A DNA stretch of 51,528 nt, from positions 1-51,528 of the forward strand of contig JALRKT010000007.1 of the NCBI GenBank assembly GCA_023268805.1, written 5' to 3'. The DNA comes from Bacilli bacterium. Its GTDB lineage: Bacteria > Bacillota_I > Bacilli_A > RFN20 > CAG-826. Positions within the stretch are counted from its first letter, which is position 1; each line of letters opens with the position of its first letter. Shown one piece after another: positions 7,650 through 15,804 of the stretch. Below the pieces are notes generated by a model, which did no database searches, was not told the DNA's origin, and saw nothing but the letters and a program-made list of their open reading frames with translations. The position numbers and the translations under genes were made by a program.

Positions 7650-7988
7650 CTAATAGTACACACCAACCACAGCATCCCGCGTGAGTTGCAAGAAAAGTGG
7701 CTGATCGCTTAAGACCATGGGGTCATACGTTATCGTTAATTGAAACGTAAGTGTATCCCCAAATTGTGGAAGACAGTTAACCAGACAAACCAAGGTATAT
7801 CCCCGTTCCGCAGCCCGATCCATCATCGCTTGATCAAGACGCCCTTTTAAAGCAATTTCATGAACGAGTGTGACAGCATGGGCTTGCATCTCGGATTGAA
7901 TCACTTGGATCGCGGTAATGTCTCCCATCATTAATAGGAGTTGAAAGACAAAAATAACCGAAAACATAACCGCAATTTTATGCGCCAT
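7650..7988 (-). CDS. Minor pilin / TadE-like membrane protein
   Basis: A 112-residue protein with a single N-terminal membrane helix (about residues 5-22, after MAHKI) and an extracytoplasmic remainder with two Cys in LVCLVNCLPQFG that could form a disulfide. This is the TadE/TadF or minor pilin build; no catalytic motif is seen. I use the ATG at 7988, which overlaps the end of the TadC-like gene by 11 bases, rather than an upstream in-frame codon at 8018, because the shorter form has the pilin-like start. Eleven bases separate it from the small pilin-like gene. Function inferred from context. Confidence 0.55.
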   Translation of the reverse strand: MAHKIAVMFSVIFVFQLLLMMGDITAIQVIQSEMQAHAVTLVHEIALKGRLDQAMMDRAAERGYTLVCLVNCLPQFGDTLTFQLTITYDPMVLSDQPLFLQLTRDAVVGVYY

Positions 7989-8622
7989 ACAATAAGCCCA
8001 CCATGAGATCGATGACACCGATTAAAAATAGAAACGCTAATAAGCCCGTGCCAATCATCACAAGACTCGTTGACTGTTGCAGTTTATCATGAAATTGCCG
8101 CATTGCTTCTTCTTGTGTTTGCCGATCGATTTGATCAAACAAATATTGAAAGTGAAATAAACTCATCCCATCACCCCCTTGTAAATCAAGTTGATACATA
8201 CTCAGCAAAATTTGTTCAACCATCATGGAATCAAACGTGGATGCAAACTGACGATACGGTGCGATGGACTTATCCTGATCCATATGCACCAAAAAGAGTG
8301 CGAGTTCATGATGGAGCGGATCTTCAACATAGGCTAATAATGTTTTTAACGCTTGATAGGCCGTTAACGATTGTTGCAGCAAAATTTGAAAGTAGCGGAA
8401 TATCAAAAGAAATTGTTGTTCATAACGACGTTTTAACTGAGCTTGTTCTTCATCTTTTTTCATGGAAGCATAAAGCAAATAAACACTAACAATCACCATC
8501 ACCAACAACGCTACTAAGCGCCAAGGGATGACAATAAATAAACTACTTGCACCCACAATAATCAAAAGACTTATCCAACGTCGTTTTGCATCAAAGACCC
8601 ACGATAATAATGACTTATTCAT
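7978..8622 (-). CDS. tadC: TadC-like type II secretion F-domain membrane protein
   Basis: A 214-residue membrane protein. Hydrophobic segments lie near the N-terminus (two close together after FDAKRRW) and near the C-terminus (TSLVMIGTGLLAFLFLIGVIDLMVGLL), flanking a helical cytosolic part with QQSLTAYQALKTLLAYVEDP and YQLDLQGGDGMSLFHFQYLFDQIDRQTQEEAMR. This is the T2SSF plan of TadC, the partner of TadB in the inner-membrane platform. It is shorter than usual TadC proteins (about 300). Start chosen at ATG 8622, which overlaps the TadB-like stop by eight bases; an in-frame TTG at 8664 is less likely. Confidence 0.7.
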   Translation of the reverse strand: MNKSLLSWVFDAKRRWISLLIIVGASSLFIVIPWRLVALLVMVIVSVYLLYASMKKDEEQAQLKRRYEQQFLLIFRYFQILLQQSLTAYQALKTLLAYVEDPLHHELALFLVHMDQDKSIAPYRQFASTFDSMMVEQILLSMYQLDLQGGDGMSLFHFQYLFDQIDRQTQEEAMRQFHDKLQQSTSLVMIGTGLLAFLFLIGVIDLMVGLLYGA

Positions 8623-9283
8623 ACGCAAGATGTTGATGAATCCAAAGATACGTTGATCCACCAATGTACATAAAAAAGCACGTTAAAAATCCTTGAAATA
8701 TTACCCCTTGGGCCATGGTTAAAAATAATGAATTTAAAACCAAATATGCCAATCCTAAAATGGAGAGATTGAGCAACCATAACACGACAAATTGCATCCC
8801 CATCTTTCGAAGGGCTTGTTCTTTTTCCCTACGCTGACTTTCTTCGGTTCTTAATTGTTTTAATAGACGATCACTCATCGACATAATGTCACCGCCTTTC
8901 TCCTCATAGAAACGTAAGGTTTGTAACGCAATCGGATAAAGGGAGAACGTAAAATACGCTTGTAATTCATGCAACGTTTGAAAAATTTCATTGGTTTCAT
9001 AGGATAAAAATATTTTTTCTGTTTTTGGCGATAATTGGCGTTTTGTATCTTGATACGCTTCATATAAATGACCTTTTAAGCTTGTATTCATCCACAAATT
9101 CAACAGAAAAAAATACATCGTATGAAACCGTTCTTGTACCTGTTGATACTGTTTGACTTTTTTCCAACTTAACCATCCAAATAGCAAAGAGGATACAAGA
9201 ACGATGAGAGCATAGGTCAAGTGCCCAATTAAACCAAAATGAATGAGCGCTAAACATAAACTTAAGGTCATGACAATAAGCAT
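8615..9283 (-). CDS. tadB: TadB-like type II secretion F-domain membrane protein
   Basis: A 222-residue membrane protein with two N-terminal membrane helices, a helical cytosolic domain with FYEEKGGDIMSMSDRLLKQLRTEESQRREKEQALRKMG (the GD and basic C-terminal part typical of T2SSF domains), and two C-terminal helices. It would form the inner-membrane platform of the pilus with the TadC-like protein. GAGG lies before the ATG at 9283, and the gene overlaps the ATPase gene by 16 bases; a second Met at 9271 sits exactly at the ATPase stop. It is smaller than typical TadB (about 300 residues). Confidence 0.7.
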   Translation of the reverse strand: MLIVMTLSLCLALIHFGLIGHLTYALIVLVSSLLFGWLSWKKVKQYQQVQERFHTMYFFLLNLWMNTSLKGHLYEAYQDTKRQLSPKTEKIFLSYETNEIFQTLHELQAYFTFSLYPIALQTLRFYEEKGGDIMSMSDRLLKQLRTEESQRREKEQALRKMGMQFVVLWLLNLSILGLAYLVLNSLFLTMAQGVIFQGFLTCFFMYIGGSTYLWIHQHLAYE

Positions 9284-10260
9284 ATTAGTTCCTCTATTTT
9301 CGCTTGAAATTGGGCATTTGAATCCGTATCAAAAAAAGAAAAGATTTGGTCTAAGTACCGGATTTGAATCCCTTCAATCCAACGTTCAATTGGTTTTGTG
9401 TATGACTTCTTTAAATGAATAAGAACGGGAAAATGGGTTTGAATATCGCGGGTTAAAAGTTCAAGAGGTACGGTTTGATCATCCATTAAAATCATGCGTA
9501 TCATACGTTGATCCGTAGAGAGAAGGGATTCACTATGGAGGGTGGTAATAATCGGATGTCCCGTCATCACCGAATTTAAGACATGGATAAAATCTCTTCC
9601 CCGTGATTCAGCGATAAGTAACCAATCCGGATGAGAACGGAGTGCCGCTTCAATTAATATGTTTAATCCGGTTTTCGGTCGGTGTTGCCACATCGTCACA
9701 TCAAGATGGGTTAACTCTAAGCCATCTAATTCAAGGATGTTATCGAGGACGATGATACGTGTTGAGGGCGATAAACGTGAAAGTATTTCTTTTTGTAATT
9801 GTGTTTTACCGACACCGGTCATGCCAGAAATTACGATAGAAAATCGTTTTTGGATACAAATATCCAAAAGTGCCAACCACGGGGAACCTTCTTTAAGAAA
9901 TAACGAAGGAATCGCATGGAGGTGATGATGAATGCGTAAAGCGAACGTGACGGTTCGTTCAAATCCTTTGCGAGCAACGGAAGGACCCACGGCAAAAAGG
10001 CGATAACGATCAATGGATAAATCAAGCAAGGGTTCAGAATAGTTAAAAGGAACATTCATAAGGTTTGCAAGTTGTTTTACCCATTCATAAACCGTTTCAT
10101 AGTTCAATTCAATCCCCGTAGCAAAGCGTCCTTGACGGGTGGATTGAACATAAAGATGCTGACCATTAAAGGTAATATCAGTAATGTCTTCTTGAAATAA
10201 ATAGGAGGCTAGAAAAGAGCTTTCAATCACCTCTTTGGCACGATCGCTATCACGGGCCAT
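9268..10260 (-). CDS. tadA: TadA/CpaF-type secretion ATPase
   Basis: A 330-residue hexameric secretion ATPase that powers assembly of the Tad-like pilus from the cytosol. Walker A is SGMTGVGKTQ (145-154), followed by an Asp-box region IIVLDNILELDGL, then ALRSHPDWLLIAESRG (207-221) as Walker B region and the His box HPIITTLHSES (235-245). It is shorter than CpaF proteins with long N-terminal extensions, so this is a minimal form. Its ATG lies inside the end of the preceding pseudopilin gene (11-base overlap, CTCTATGGCCCGTGA). PilT/GspE-type function is the alternative, but the two T2SSF genes behind it favour the Tad family. Confidence 0.82.
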   Translation of the reverse strand: MARDSDRAKEVIESSFLASYLFQEDITDITFNGQHLYVQSTRQGRFATGIELNYETVYEWVKQLANLMNVPFNYSEPLLDLSIDRYRLFAVGPSVARKGFERTVTFALRIHHHLHAIPSLFLKEGSPWLALLDICIQKRFSIVISGMTGVGKTQLQKEILSRLSPSTRIIVLDNILELDGLELTHLDVTMWQHRPKTGLNILIEAALRSHPDWLLIAESRGRDFIHVLNSVMTGHPIITTLHSESLLSTDQRMIRMILMDDQTVPLELLTRDIQTHFPVLIHLKKSYTKPIERWIEGIQIRYLDQIFSFFDTDSNAQFQAKIEELICLLS

Positions 10261-10624
10261 AGAGTTGAAAACTCCGTGCTAGCAAAAACGATTGAGTGGC
10301 ATTTTCATAGGTGAGTGAAATCGTCACATAATCACATTGAACCGAACATAGTTCTTCTTCTTTTTCATAAAAGAAAGCAAACGAGTACAAGGTACGAAAG
10401 GACGTATAGTTTTTCTCAAAAAATTCAGGGATAAGGTTAGCAACATATTCTGAATCAAAATAAGCAATCATCGTGTTGCTTACCCATTCAAACCGAACCG
10501 TTTGCTGCATTAAGGTTGGGGTAATTAAGGCAAAATTCTGGCGGATAGTTTCATGAATCATTGTCCATTGAAACATACTCATGGATAAAAGCCAGACCAT
10601 GATTGTCATGAGCAAATTAAGCAT
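10250..10624 (-). CDS. Single-pass membrane protein, possible minor pilin
   Basis: A 124-residue protein with an N-terminal hydrophobic segment (about residues 1-22) and an extracytoplasmic remainder with two close Cys (ELCSVQCDYV). No family recognised. It sits between a secreted protein and the secretion ATPase in a chain of overlapping genes (eight bases with the gene before, eleven with the gene after), so it is probably a minor pilin or assembly factor. ATG at 10624 lies across the preceding stop in a TATGCTTAA junction. Confidence 0.5.
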   Translation of the reverse strand: MLNLLMTIMVWLLSMSMFQWTMIHETIRQNFALITPTLMQQTVRFEWVSNTMIAYFDSEYVANLIPEFFEKNYTSFRTLYSFAFFYEKEEELCSVQCDYVTISLTYENATQSFLLARSFQLYGP

Positions 10625-11573
10625 AAGGAATTCTCACACAATATTGACTTAGTAGACAAGGACCAAGTAATGGATTTAAGGCCTCGTAGAGAAAGGGATA
10701 GCGAATAATCCCTTCCACAATGTGTTTGATTTCAATTAAAAGGGTCATCGAAATCGTTTGAAGTTCGTGAAATTGATGGATGGGAAAATAAAGATGATTC
10801 GTGGCAACATATCCCTCAAGTGGGAGATCACTCATCCGTAACGTCGCCGGATTCACGTAGAGGGTGGGAAATGAAAATTGAATGGTATTTTGCTGCGCGG
10901 AAATCATTAACGGAATGATGACATCCCCTTCATCATGCAACGTGAAATCTTCAAACGCAGGATGAAAGGCTATTAAGAGGTAAGCATGGATACGGGAAAA
11001 CCATTCTTCTGGCATCGTTAACCATGTTAATGTCAAGGGATGAACATGAAAGATGCCATAGTATTCATACATTAATTTCGGAAGCATGCCATGGAATAAA
11101 ACATGTTCTTTGATGGTGACAACTTCGCCAATTTGATTAATCCTCATCTGGGAGGCTTGCGATACCCATTGGGTATGTTGATAAAGCGTCCAAGTTTCTT
11201 GTGGGCGTGGTTGTGAGGTTAAAACCCATTGCCGCTGCAAGGAGGTGGAACTGCCACTTAAACGCCATTCGGTTTGCCGATGCACCAAATACGCAGGCAC
11301 CGTAATGGAACGTTGAACGGTACGAGGAGAAGCAAATTTTTGCGTATAAATTAATACATTTTGATACAACGTATTATGAATTCGTATCGTCAAGGTAAAA
11401 CTGGTCGCAAAGGTATGCACATACTGAAATTGAATTTGATAGGCATCAATCCCATCGCTGACAACAATTTGCGTATTTTGATATCGACTGATATCATTCC
11501 CCGTTCCCGGATCATATTCAAAACCAATTCCCCCGACAGCGAGAGTCATGGCGATAACGAGCCGAATGCTCAT
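10617..11573 (-). CDS. Predicted secreted protein of the Tad-like operon, unknown function
   Basis: A 318-residue protein with a short N-terminal signal-like segment (MSIRLVIAMTLAVGGIGFEY) and an otherwise soluble, beta-rich sequence; two Cys near the end (GPCLLSQYC) could pair. I recognise no family. Being second in the operon and exported, it could be a surface, adhesin or tip component of the pilus. Its ATG overlaps the stop of the regulator-like gene as ATGA (11570-11573). Function not assigned. Confidence 0.5.
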   Translation of the reverse strand: MSIRLVIAMTLAVGGIGFEYDPGTGNDISRYQNTQIVVSDGIDAYQIQFQYVHTFATSFTLTIRIHNTLYQNVLIYTQKFASPRTVQRSITVPAYLVHRQTEWRLSGSSTSLQRQWVLTSQPRPQETWTLYQHTQWVSQASQMRINQIGEVVTIKEHVLFHGMLPKLMYEYYGIFHVHPLTLTWLTMPEEWFSRIHAYLLIAFHPAFEDFTLHDEGDVIIPLMISAQQNTIQFSFPTLYVNPATLRMSDLPLEGYVATNHLYFPIHQFHELQTISMTLLIEIKHIVEGIIRYPFLYEALNPLLGPCLLSQYCVRIPYA

Positions 11574-11887
11574 TGCCCGAGGAACTTCAAGATTTCACGT
11601 AAAGCACGGTTTTTTTGCCGGTAGTACGTACTACGAGCATACAAATCAAACCACCAGTAGTGTTCCTGGGGATTTAAGAAATCCTTAATGATAATTTCTC
11701 GATTTTCAGGAATCATGGAATCTAGCACATAATGGAACGCTTCGATAAATTGGACATTCATCGTATGCAGACTTAACAGGTTCGGATCCTTGGTGGGTTG
11801 ATATAACATCACTTGCACCTTTGCCGTCTTATAACGACGGGTGATTTCGTCCATTTGGCGAGTCAGTACTTTTAAATTTTCAGCCAT
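11570..11887 (-). CDS. Small RinA/ArpU-like helix-turn-helix protein heading the Tad-like operon
   Basis: A 105-residue, all-helical cytosolic protein with no membrane segment. Its C-terminal half (FIEAFHYVLDSMIPENREII, then WWFDLYARSTYYRQKNRALR) resembles the sigma-70 region-4-like helix-turn-helix of phage RinA/ArpU activators and of small Mollicutes proteins with a STYYR-K-K-A motif. A perfect AAGGAGGT lies before the ATG. As first gene of the operon, with an ATGA overlap to the next gene, it may be an activator of pilus expression. A structural role cannot be excluded. The family link is by eye only. Confidence 0.5.
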   Translation of the reverse strand: MAENLKVLTRQMDEITRRYKTAKVQVMLYQPTKDPNLLSLHTMNVQFIEAFHYVLDSMIPENREIIIKDFLNPQEHYWWFDLYARSTYYRQKNRALREILKFLGQ

Positions 11888-11948
11888 GTTCGATACCTCC
11901 TTTCTTCTTAGGCTTTACCTCTTAATAGTGATTGAAATTATAAAAGTG

Positions 11949-11976
11949 ACATCTTTTTTTAAAAAAGTGATATGAT
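11949..11976 (+). promoter_or_regulatory. Promoter of lplA
   Basis: TGACAT near 11947-11952 and an extended -10 TGA TATGAT (11968-11976), spacer about 18. The divergent operon has a TATAAT-like box on the other strand around 11935-11942. Confidence 0.5.
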
Positions 11977-12021
11977 TGATAAATTTTTTGGATTCCCCTA
12001 AAATTTGAAAGAGGTAAAAAA

Positions 12022-13017
12022 ATGAAAACGATCTTAAATGAATCACTCGATCCACGTTTTAATTTGGCGCTTGAAGAATACGTCTTAAAGTATTTACCCA
12101 CCGATGAAGACTTTATTTTTTTATGGCAAAACGCCAACAGTGTCATTATTGGCCGCAATCAAAATACGATTGAGGAAGTCAATGATCAGTATGTGAAAGA
12201 GCATGCGGTAAAAGTCGTTCGCCGTATCACAGGAGGTGGGGCGGTTTACCATGATCTTGGAAACCTCAATTTTTCCTTTATCACCAATACCACCAAAGAT
12301 AACGTCAATAACTATCGAAAATTCACTGATCCCGTTATTGCCGCTCTTCAATCCTATGGGGTTCCTGCAGAATTTGGTGGCCGTAACGATATTCTTGTTG
12401 AAGGCATGAAAATCTCAGGCAACGCCCAAGCGTTTCATGGTCACCGTTTTCTTCATCACGGCACGATTCTTTTTGATGCCGATTTAACGATGTTAGGAAA
12501 AATTCTTAACCCTAAACCCGATAAAATTGAATCCAAAGGGATTAAAAGTGTCCGTTCCCGCGTCACCAATATTAAACCGTATTTCCAAGGAAATGTTCCT
12601 TCGATGAAAGACTTTAAAATGACTTTATTGAAGCAACTTTTAAAGACGGATGATGTGAAACCTTTTGTATATGAATTAACCCCCCACGATTTAGCTAAAA
12701 TAAACGAACTTGTGGAAAAGAAATTTTCCACATGGGATTGGAATTATGGTCAATCTCCTGCCTTTTCCCTTGAAAAATACGGTCGGTATGAAGGTGGTGG
12801 CGTTTCCTTCCGTTTCAATGTTGATAATGGCCGCATTACCGCGTGTAAAATCTTTGGTGACTTCTTAGGAACCAAAGACATTGATACCCTTGAAAAGGCG
12901 TTCATCAACATTCCTTTTGAACGATCTGCGATTGAAGGGATGTTATCGACGATGCCCCTTGATGATTACTTCTTGAAAATCACGCAAGAAAATATTCTCA
13001 GTTGTTTGTTTGAATAA
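12022..13017 (+). CDS. lplA: Lipoate-protein ligase
   Basis: A 331-residue cytosolic enzyme that activates lipoate with ATP and attaches it to E2 and H proteins. The BPL/LplA catalytic blocks are present: FIFLWQNANSVIIGRNQNT, VVRRITGGGAVYHDLGNLNFSF (near residues 71-92), GRNDILVEGMKISGNAQAFHGHRFLHHGTILFD with the catalytic Lys, and the C-terminal accessory domain. AGAGGT precedes the ATG. It converges on the pyruvate dehydrogenase operon, whose E2 lipoyl domain is its obvious substrate. Length fits LplA1-type enzymes. Scavenging of free lipoate is the known role; no lipoate synthesis gene is in the window. Confidence 0.93.
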   Translation: MKTILNESLDPRFNLALEEYVLKYLPTDEDFIFLWQNANSVIIGRNQNTIEEVNDQYVKEHAVKVVRRITGGGAVYHDLGNLNFSFITNTTKDNVNNYRKFTDPVIAALQSYGVPAEFGGRNDILVEGMKISGNAQAFHGHRFLHHGTILFDADLTMLGKILNPKPDKIESKGIKSVRSRVTNIKPYFQGNVPSMKDFKMTLLKQLLKTDDVKPFVYELTPHDLAKINELVEKKFSTWDWNYGQSPAFSLEKYGRYEGGGVSFRFNVDNGRITACKIFGDFLGTKDIDTLEKAFINIPFERSAIEGMLSTMPLDDYFLKITQENILSCLFE

Positions 13018-13019
13018 AG

Positions 13020-13048
13020 AAAAAGCCATCCGATCGGATGGCTTTTTT
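13020..13048. terminator. Bidirectional terminator between lplA and pdhD
   Basis: GCCATCC (13025-13031), loop GATC, GGATGGC (13036-13042), flanked by five A and six T, so it works for both convergent units. Confidence 0.92.
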
Positions 13049-13065
13049 AGTACATGCATCTCTTT

Positions 13066-14442
13066 TTAGAAATGAATCGGCTTATCAAGAATCCCGAAGC
13101 CAGCTTCCATCATCATTTCCGATAAAGTCGGATGGGGATGGATGGTATGAGCAAGTTCTTCGGCCGTTGCTTCTAAATTGATGGCTAAGGACGCTTCGGT
13201 AATCATTTCCGTCGCGGTCACTGAATAAATATGCACACCAATAATTTCATTATACGGTTGCGAGGCAATGACTTTGATTAACCCTTCTTTTTCATTTTCA
13301 CCCATGGCTTTCCCATTGGCGATGAGCGGGAAGGTTGAAACCTTATAGTTTAAGCCTTGCGCTTTCGCTTCTTGTTCCGTTAAACCCACCATTGCAATTT
13401 CTGGGAAGGTATAAATACCACTGGGAATGACTTTGAAATCCATTTTCATGTGGGAATCCCCTGAGATGTGTTGAATGGCAACTAAACCCGCATGGCTAGC
13501 CACGTGGGCAAGCATGTATTTACCAATGACATCGCCAATCGCATACACATTGGGTGTGGAGGTTTGCATGAATTCATTGACTTGAACGCCGCTTTTTTCC
13601 ATCGCAAGATTGAGCGAAGCAAAACTATTCACATTCGGACGCATCCCGACGGCCATTAAGACTTTATCAGCAGCAACGGTAACCGTTTGACCCTCTTTCT
13701 CATAGGTCACGCCAGTTTCTGTAATCGCAGTCACCGATGCAGAGGTTAAGATGGTGACACCATCTTTTTCCATTTTCTTATGGAAAAGGGTGCGAATTTC
13801 ATCATCAACCGGGACAAGAATTTTATCCATACGTTCAATGATCGTGACTTTTGTCCCAATCGCATTAAATACAGTAGCAAACTCTTGACCAATGACACCG
13901 CCACCGACGATGACGAGTTCTTTGGGTTGTTCTTTTAGATCGAGAATTTCTTTGCTTGTTAACACAAAGCCGCGTTCATACCCTTCCTTGACTCCAGGTA
14001 AAGGAGGAAGAATAGGTGTAGCGCCTGTGGCAAGAATGATGTTTTTTGCGGTATGTTCTTCTTCACCGACCTTCACGGTTGTCGCGGAAGTAACTTCACC
14101 ATAACCTTTGAGTAAGGTGACACCGTTTTTCTTGAGTAATCCAGCAACCCCACCCGTCAGACGACGCACCACGCCATCTTTGCGCTTAATCATTTCAGGA
14201 AAGTTCACAGCAAAGGAACCGTCTTGAACATCAATACCATAGTCTTTGGCGTGTTTAAACGTTTCATAGACTTTGGCAGATTTTAATAAGGTTTTGGTCG
14301 GAATACAGCCCCAGTTAAGGCAAACGCCACCGACATTATCTTTTTCAACAATGGCGACTTTTAGGCCGAGTTGACCGCCTTTAATGGCTGCGACATAGCC
14401 GCCAGGACCACCCCCGACAATGATGACATCAAAGGTAGCCAT
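13066..14442 (-). CDS. pdhD: Dihydrolipoyl dehydrogenase (E3) of pyruvate dehydrogenase
   Basis: A 458-residue FAD/NAD flavoenzyme that reoxidises the lipoyl arm of E2. The FAD fold opens with DVIIVGGGPGGYVAAI, the redox disulfide is GGVCLNWGCIPTK (C41/C46), the NAD site is LVIVGGGVIGQEFATVFNAIG, FAD contact is VYAIGDVIGKYMLAHVA, and the C-terminal His-Glu pair is HPHPTLSEMMMEA. It has no N-terminal lipoyl domain, unlike some Mycoplasma E3. It is last in the pdhABCD operon, one base after the E2 stop. Confidence 0.95.
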   Translation of the reverse strand: MATFDVIIVGGGPGGYVAAIKGGQLGLKVAIVEKDNVGGVCLNWGCIPTKTLLKSAKVYETFKHAKDYGIDVQDGSFAVNFPEMIKRKDGVVRRLTGGVAGLLKKNGVTLLKGYGEVTSATTVKVGEEEHTAKNIILATGATPILPPLPGVKEGYERGFVLTSKEILDLKEQPKELVIVGGGVIGQEFATVFNAIGTKVTIIERMDKILVPVDDEIRTLFHKKMEKDGVTILTSASVTAITETGVTYEKEGQTVTVAADKVLMAVGMRPNVNSFASLNLAMEKSGVQVNEFMQTSTPNVYAIGDVIGKYMLAHVASHAGLVAIQHISGDSHMKMDFKVIPSGIYTFPEIAMVGLTEQEAKAQGLNYKVSTFPLIANGKAMGENEKEGLIKVIASQPYNEIIGVHIYSVTATEMITEASLAINLEATAEELAHTIHPHPTLSEMMMEAGFGILDKPIHF

Positions 14443-14443
14443 A

Positions 14444-15793
14444 TTAACTCAAGAAGAGGAAAATTTGCATTGGATCTGCAAGAAGTTCCTTCACTTTCAA
14501 GAGGAAGCGACCCCCGTCAGCACCGTCAATAATACGGTGATCAATCGTTAAGGATAAGGGTAAGACATCGCGAATCACAATTTGATTGTTTTCCACGATG
14601 GGTTTTTTATAAATGCTACCAACACCAAGGATGGCCACTTCAGGATGCTTAATCACCGGCGTTCCGAGTTTAATCCCGGTGGTACCATAATTTGTAATTG
14701 AGAACGTTCCATTGGAAAGGTCTTCTAATTTGACCGTACGGTTACGCGTTGCTGCGCCTAAGGTTTCAATTTCTTTGGCAAGTGTCACAATGGATTTTTT
14801 GTCCGCGTTTTTGACGTTGGGAACAATTAATCCATCGGGTGTATCCACGGCAAGACCAATGTTAATGAAATCTTTGTACACAATTTCTTCCGTTTCGTGG
14901 TCAAAGGACGCATTGAAAACTGGGAATTCTTGAATAGCCATCGTCACCGCTTTGACAATGAAAGGTAAGTAGGTAAGTTTGACCCCTTTTTCAAGAAGTT
15001 TATCTTTTTGCGAGGCGCGGAATTCAACGAGTTTACTGACATCAAATTCATCCATTAACGTCGTCGAAGGAATGAGCGTATTCGCAGTATTCATCGATTT
15101 GGCAATCGCTTGACGTAATTTCGAAATCTTCACGCGACGAACGCCATCTTTGGGAAGGGCAGGCATCGCCATGGAAACCGCTGGCGCACTCGCCGCAGGT
15201 GCCGAAGTATTCGTCGAAACTTGTGGAACAGATTTAGCAGCCGCTAAAATGTCGGCCTTCATAATACGTCCATGTTCGCCCGTTCCTTTAAGGGAAACGA
15301 GGTTCACTCCAAGATCAGCCGCCATTTTGCGCGCAACGGGTGTGGCAAGAACTTTGCCAGAGGTTGCAGGGGCTGGGGCTTCGTTATTTTCAAAACCTTC
15401 ATTGCTAGAGGCGATGACTTCATCACTGACAACCACTTCACCAACGACTGCGGCTCCCTTTTCTTCGGTTTTTTCTTTTTTCACTTCAGGAGCAGCAGGG
15501 GCAGCCGCTTTTGGAGCTTCTACTGCAGGAGCGGGTGCGGGTGCAGGTGCACCTTTACCCGATTCATCAATGATGACAAGCGTTTCACCGACGTGAATCG
15601 TTTGCCCGACATCGGCCCCTAATTTGGTTAAGACACCCGAGACAGGTGAAGGGATTTCGGCGTTGACTTTATCCGTTTCGACCACACATAATGTGTCGCC
15701 TTCTTTCACGGTGTCACCGACTTTGAAAAACCATTTTAAAATTTGGCCTTCGTGAAGTCCTTCACCAATATCCGTAAATTTAAAATCGTACAT
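14444..15793 (-). CDS. pdhC: Dihydrolipoyl acetyltransferase (E2) of pyruvate dehydrogenase
   Basis: A 449-residue core subunit that passes the acetyl group to CoA. One lipoyl domain at residues 1-76 carries the lipoylated Lys in VVETDKVNAE (K42). An Ala/Pro-rich flexible linker (about 80-145) leads to the peripheral subunit-binding domain (about 148-185, VLATPVARKMAADLGV) and the catalytic domain, with IDHRIIDGADGG (DHR at 418-420) near the C-terminus. AAGGAGG lies before the ATG. Order pdhA-pdhB-pdhC-pdhD is the standard Bacillota arrangement. The lipoyl Lys is the target for the lplA product encoded opposite. Confidence 0.95.
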   Translation of the reverse strand: MYDFKFTDIGEGLHEGQILKWFFKVGDTVKEGDTLCVVETDKVNAEIPSPVSGVLTKLGADVGQTIHVGETLVIIDESGKGAPAPAPAPAVEAPKAAAPAAPEVKKEKTEEKGAAVVGEVVVSDEVIASSNEGFENNEAPAPATSGKVLATPVARKMAADLGVNLVSLKGTGEHGRIMKADILAAAKSVPQVSTNTSAPAASAPAVSMAMPALPKDGVRRVKISKLRQAIAKSMNTANTLIPSTTLMDEFDVSKLVEFRASQKDKLLEKGVKLTYLPFIVKAVTMAIQEFPVFNASFDHETEEIVYKDFINIGLAVDTPDGLIVPNVKNADKKSIVTLAKEIETLGAATRNRTVKLEDLSNGTFSITNYGTTGIKLGTPVIKHPEVAILGVGSIYKKPIVENNQIVIRDVLPLSLTIDHRIIDGADGGRFLLKVKELLADPMQIFLFLS

Positions 15794-15804
15794 GGTTGGC
15801 CTCC

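Noticed and set aside
15150-15596. 148-codon open frame opposite the E2 linker
   Set aside because: Antisense to the Ala/Pro-rich linker and lipoyl region of pdhC; the low-complexity Ala, Gly and Phe text is a by-product of that linker.
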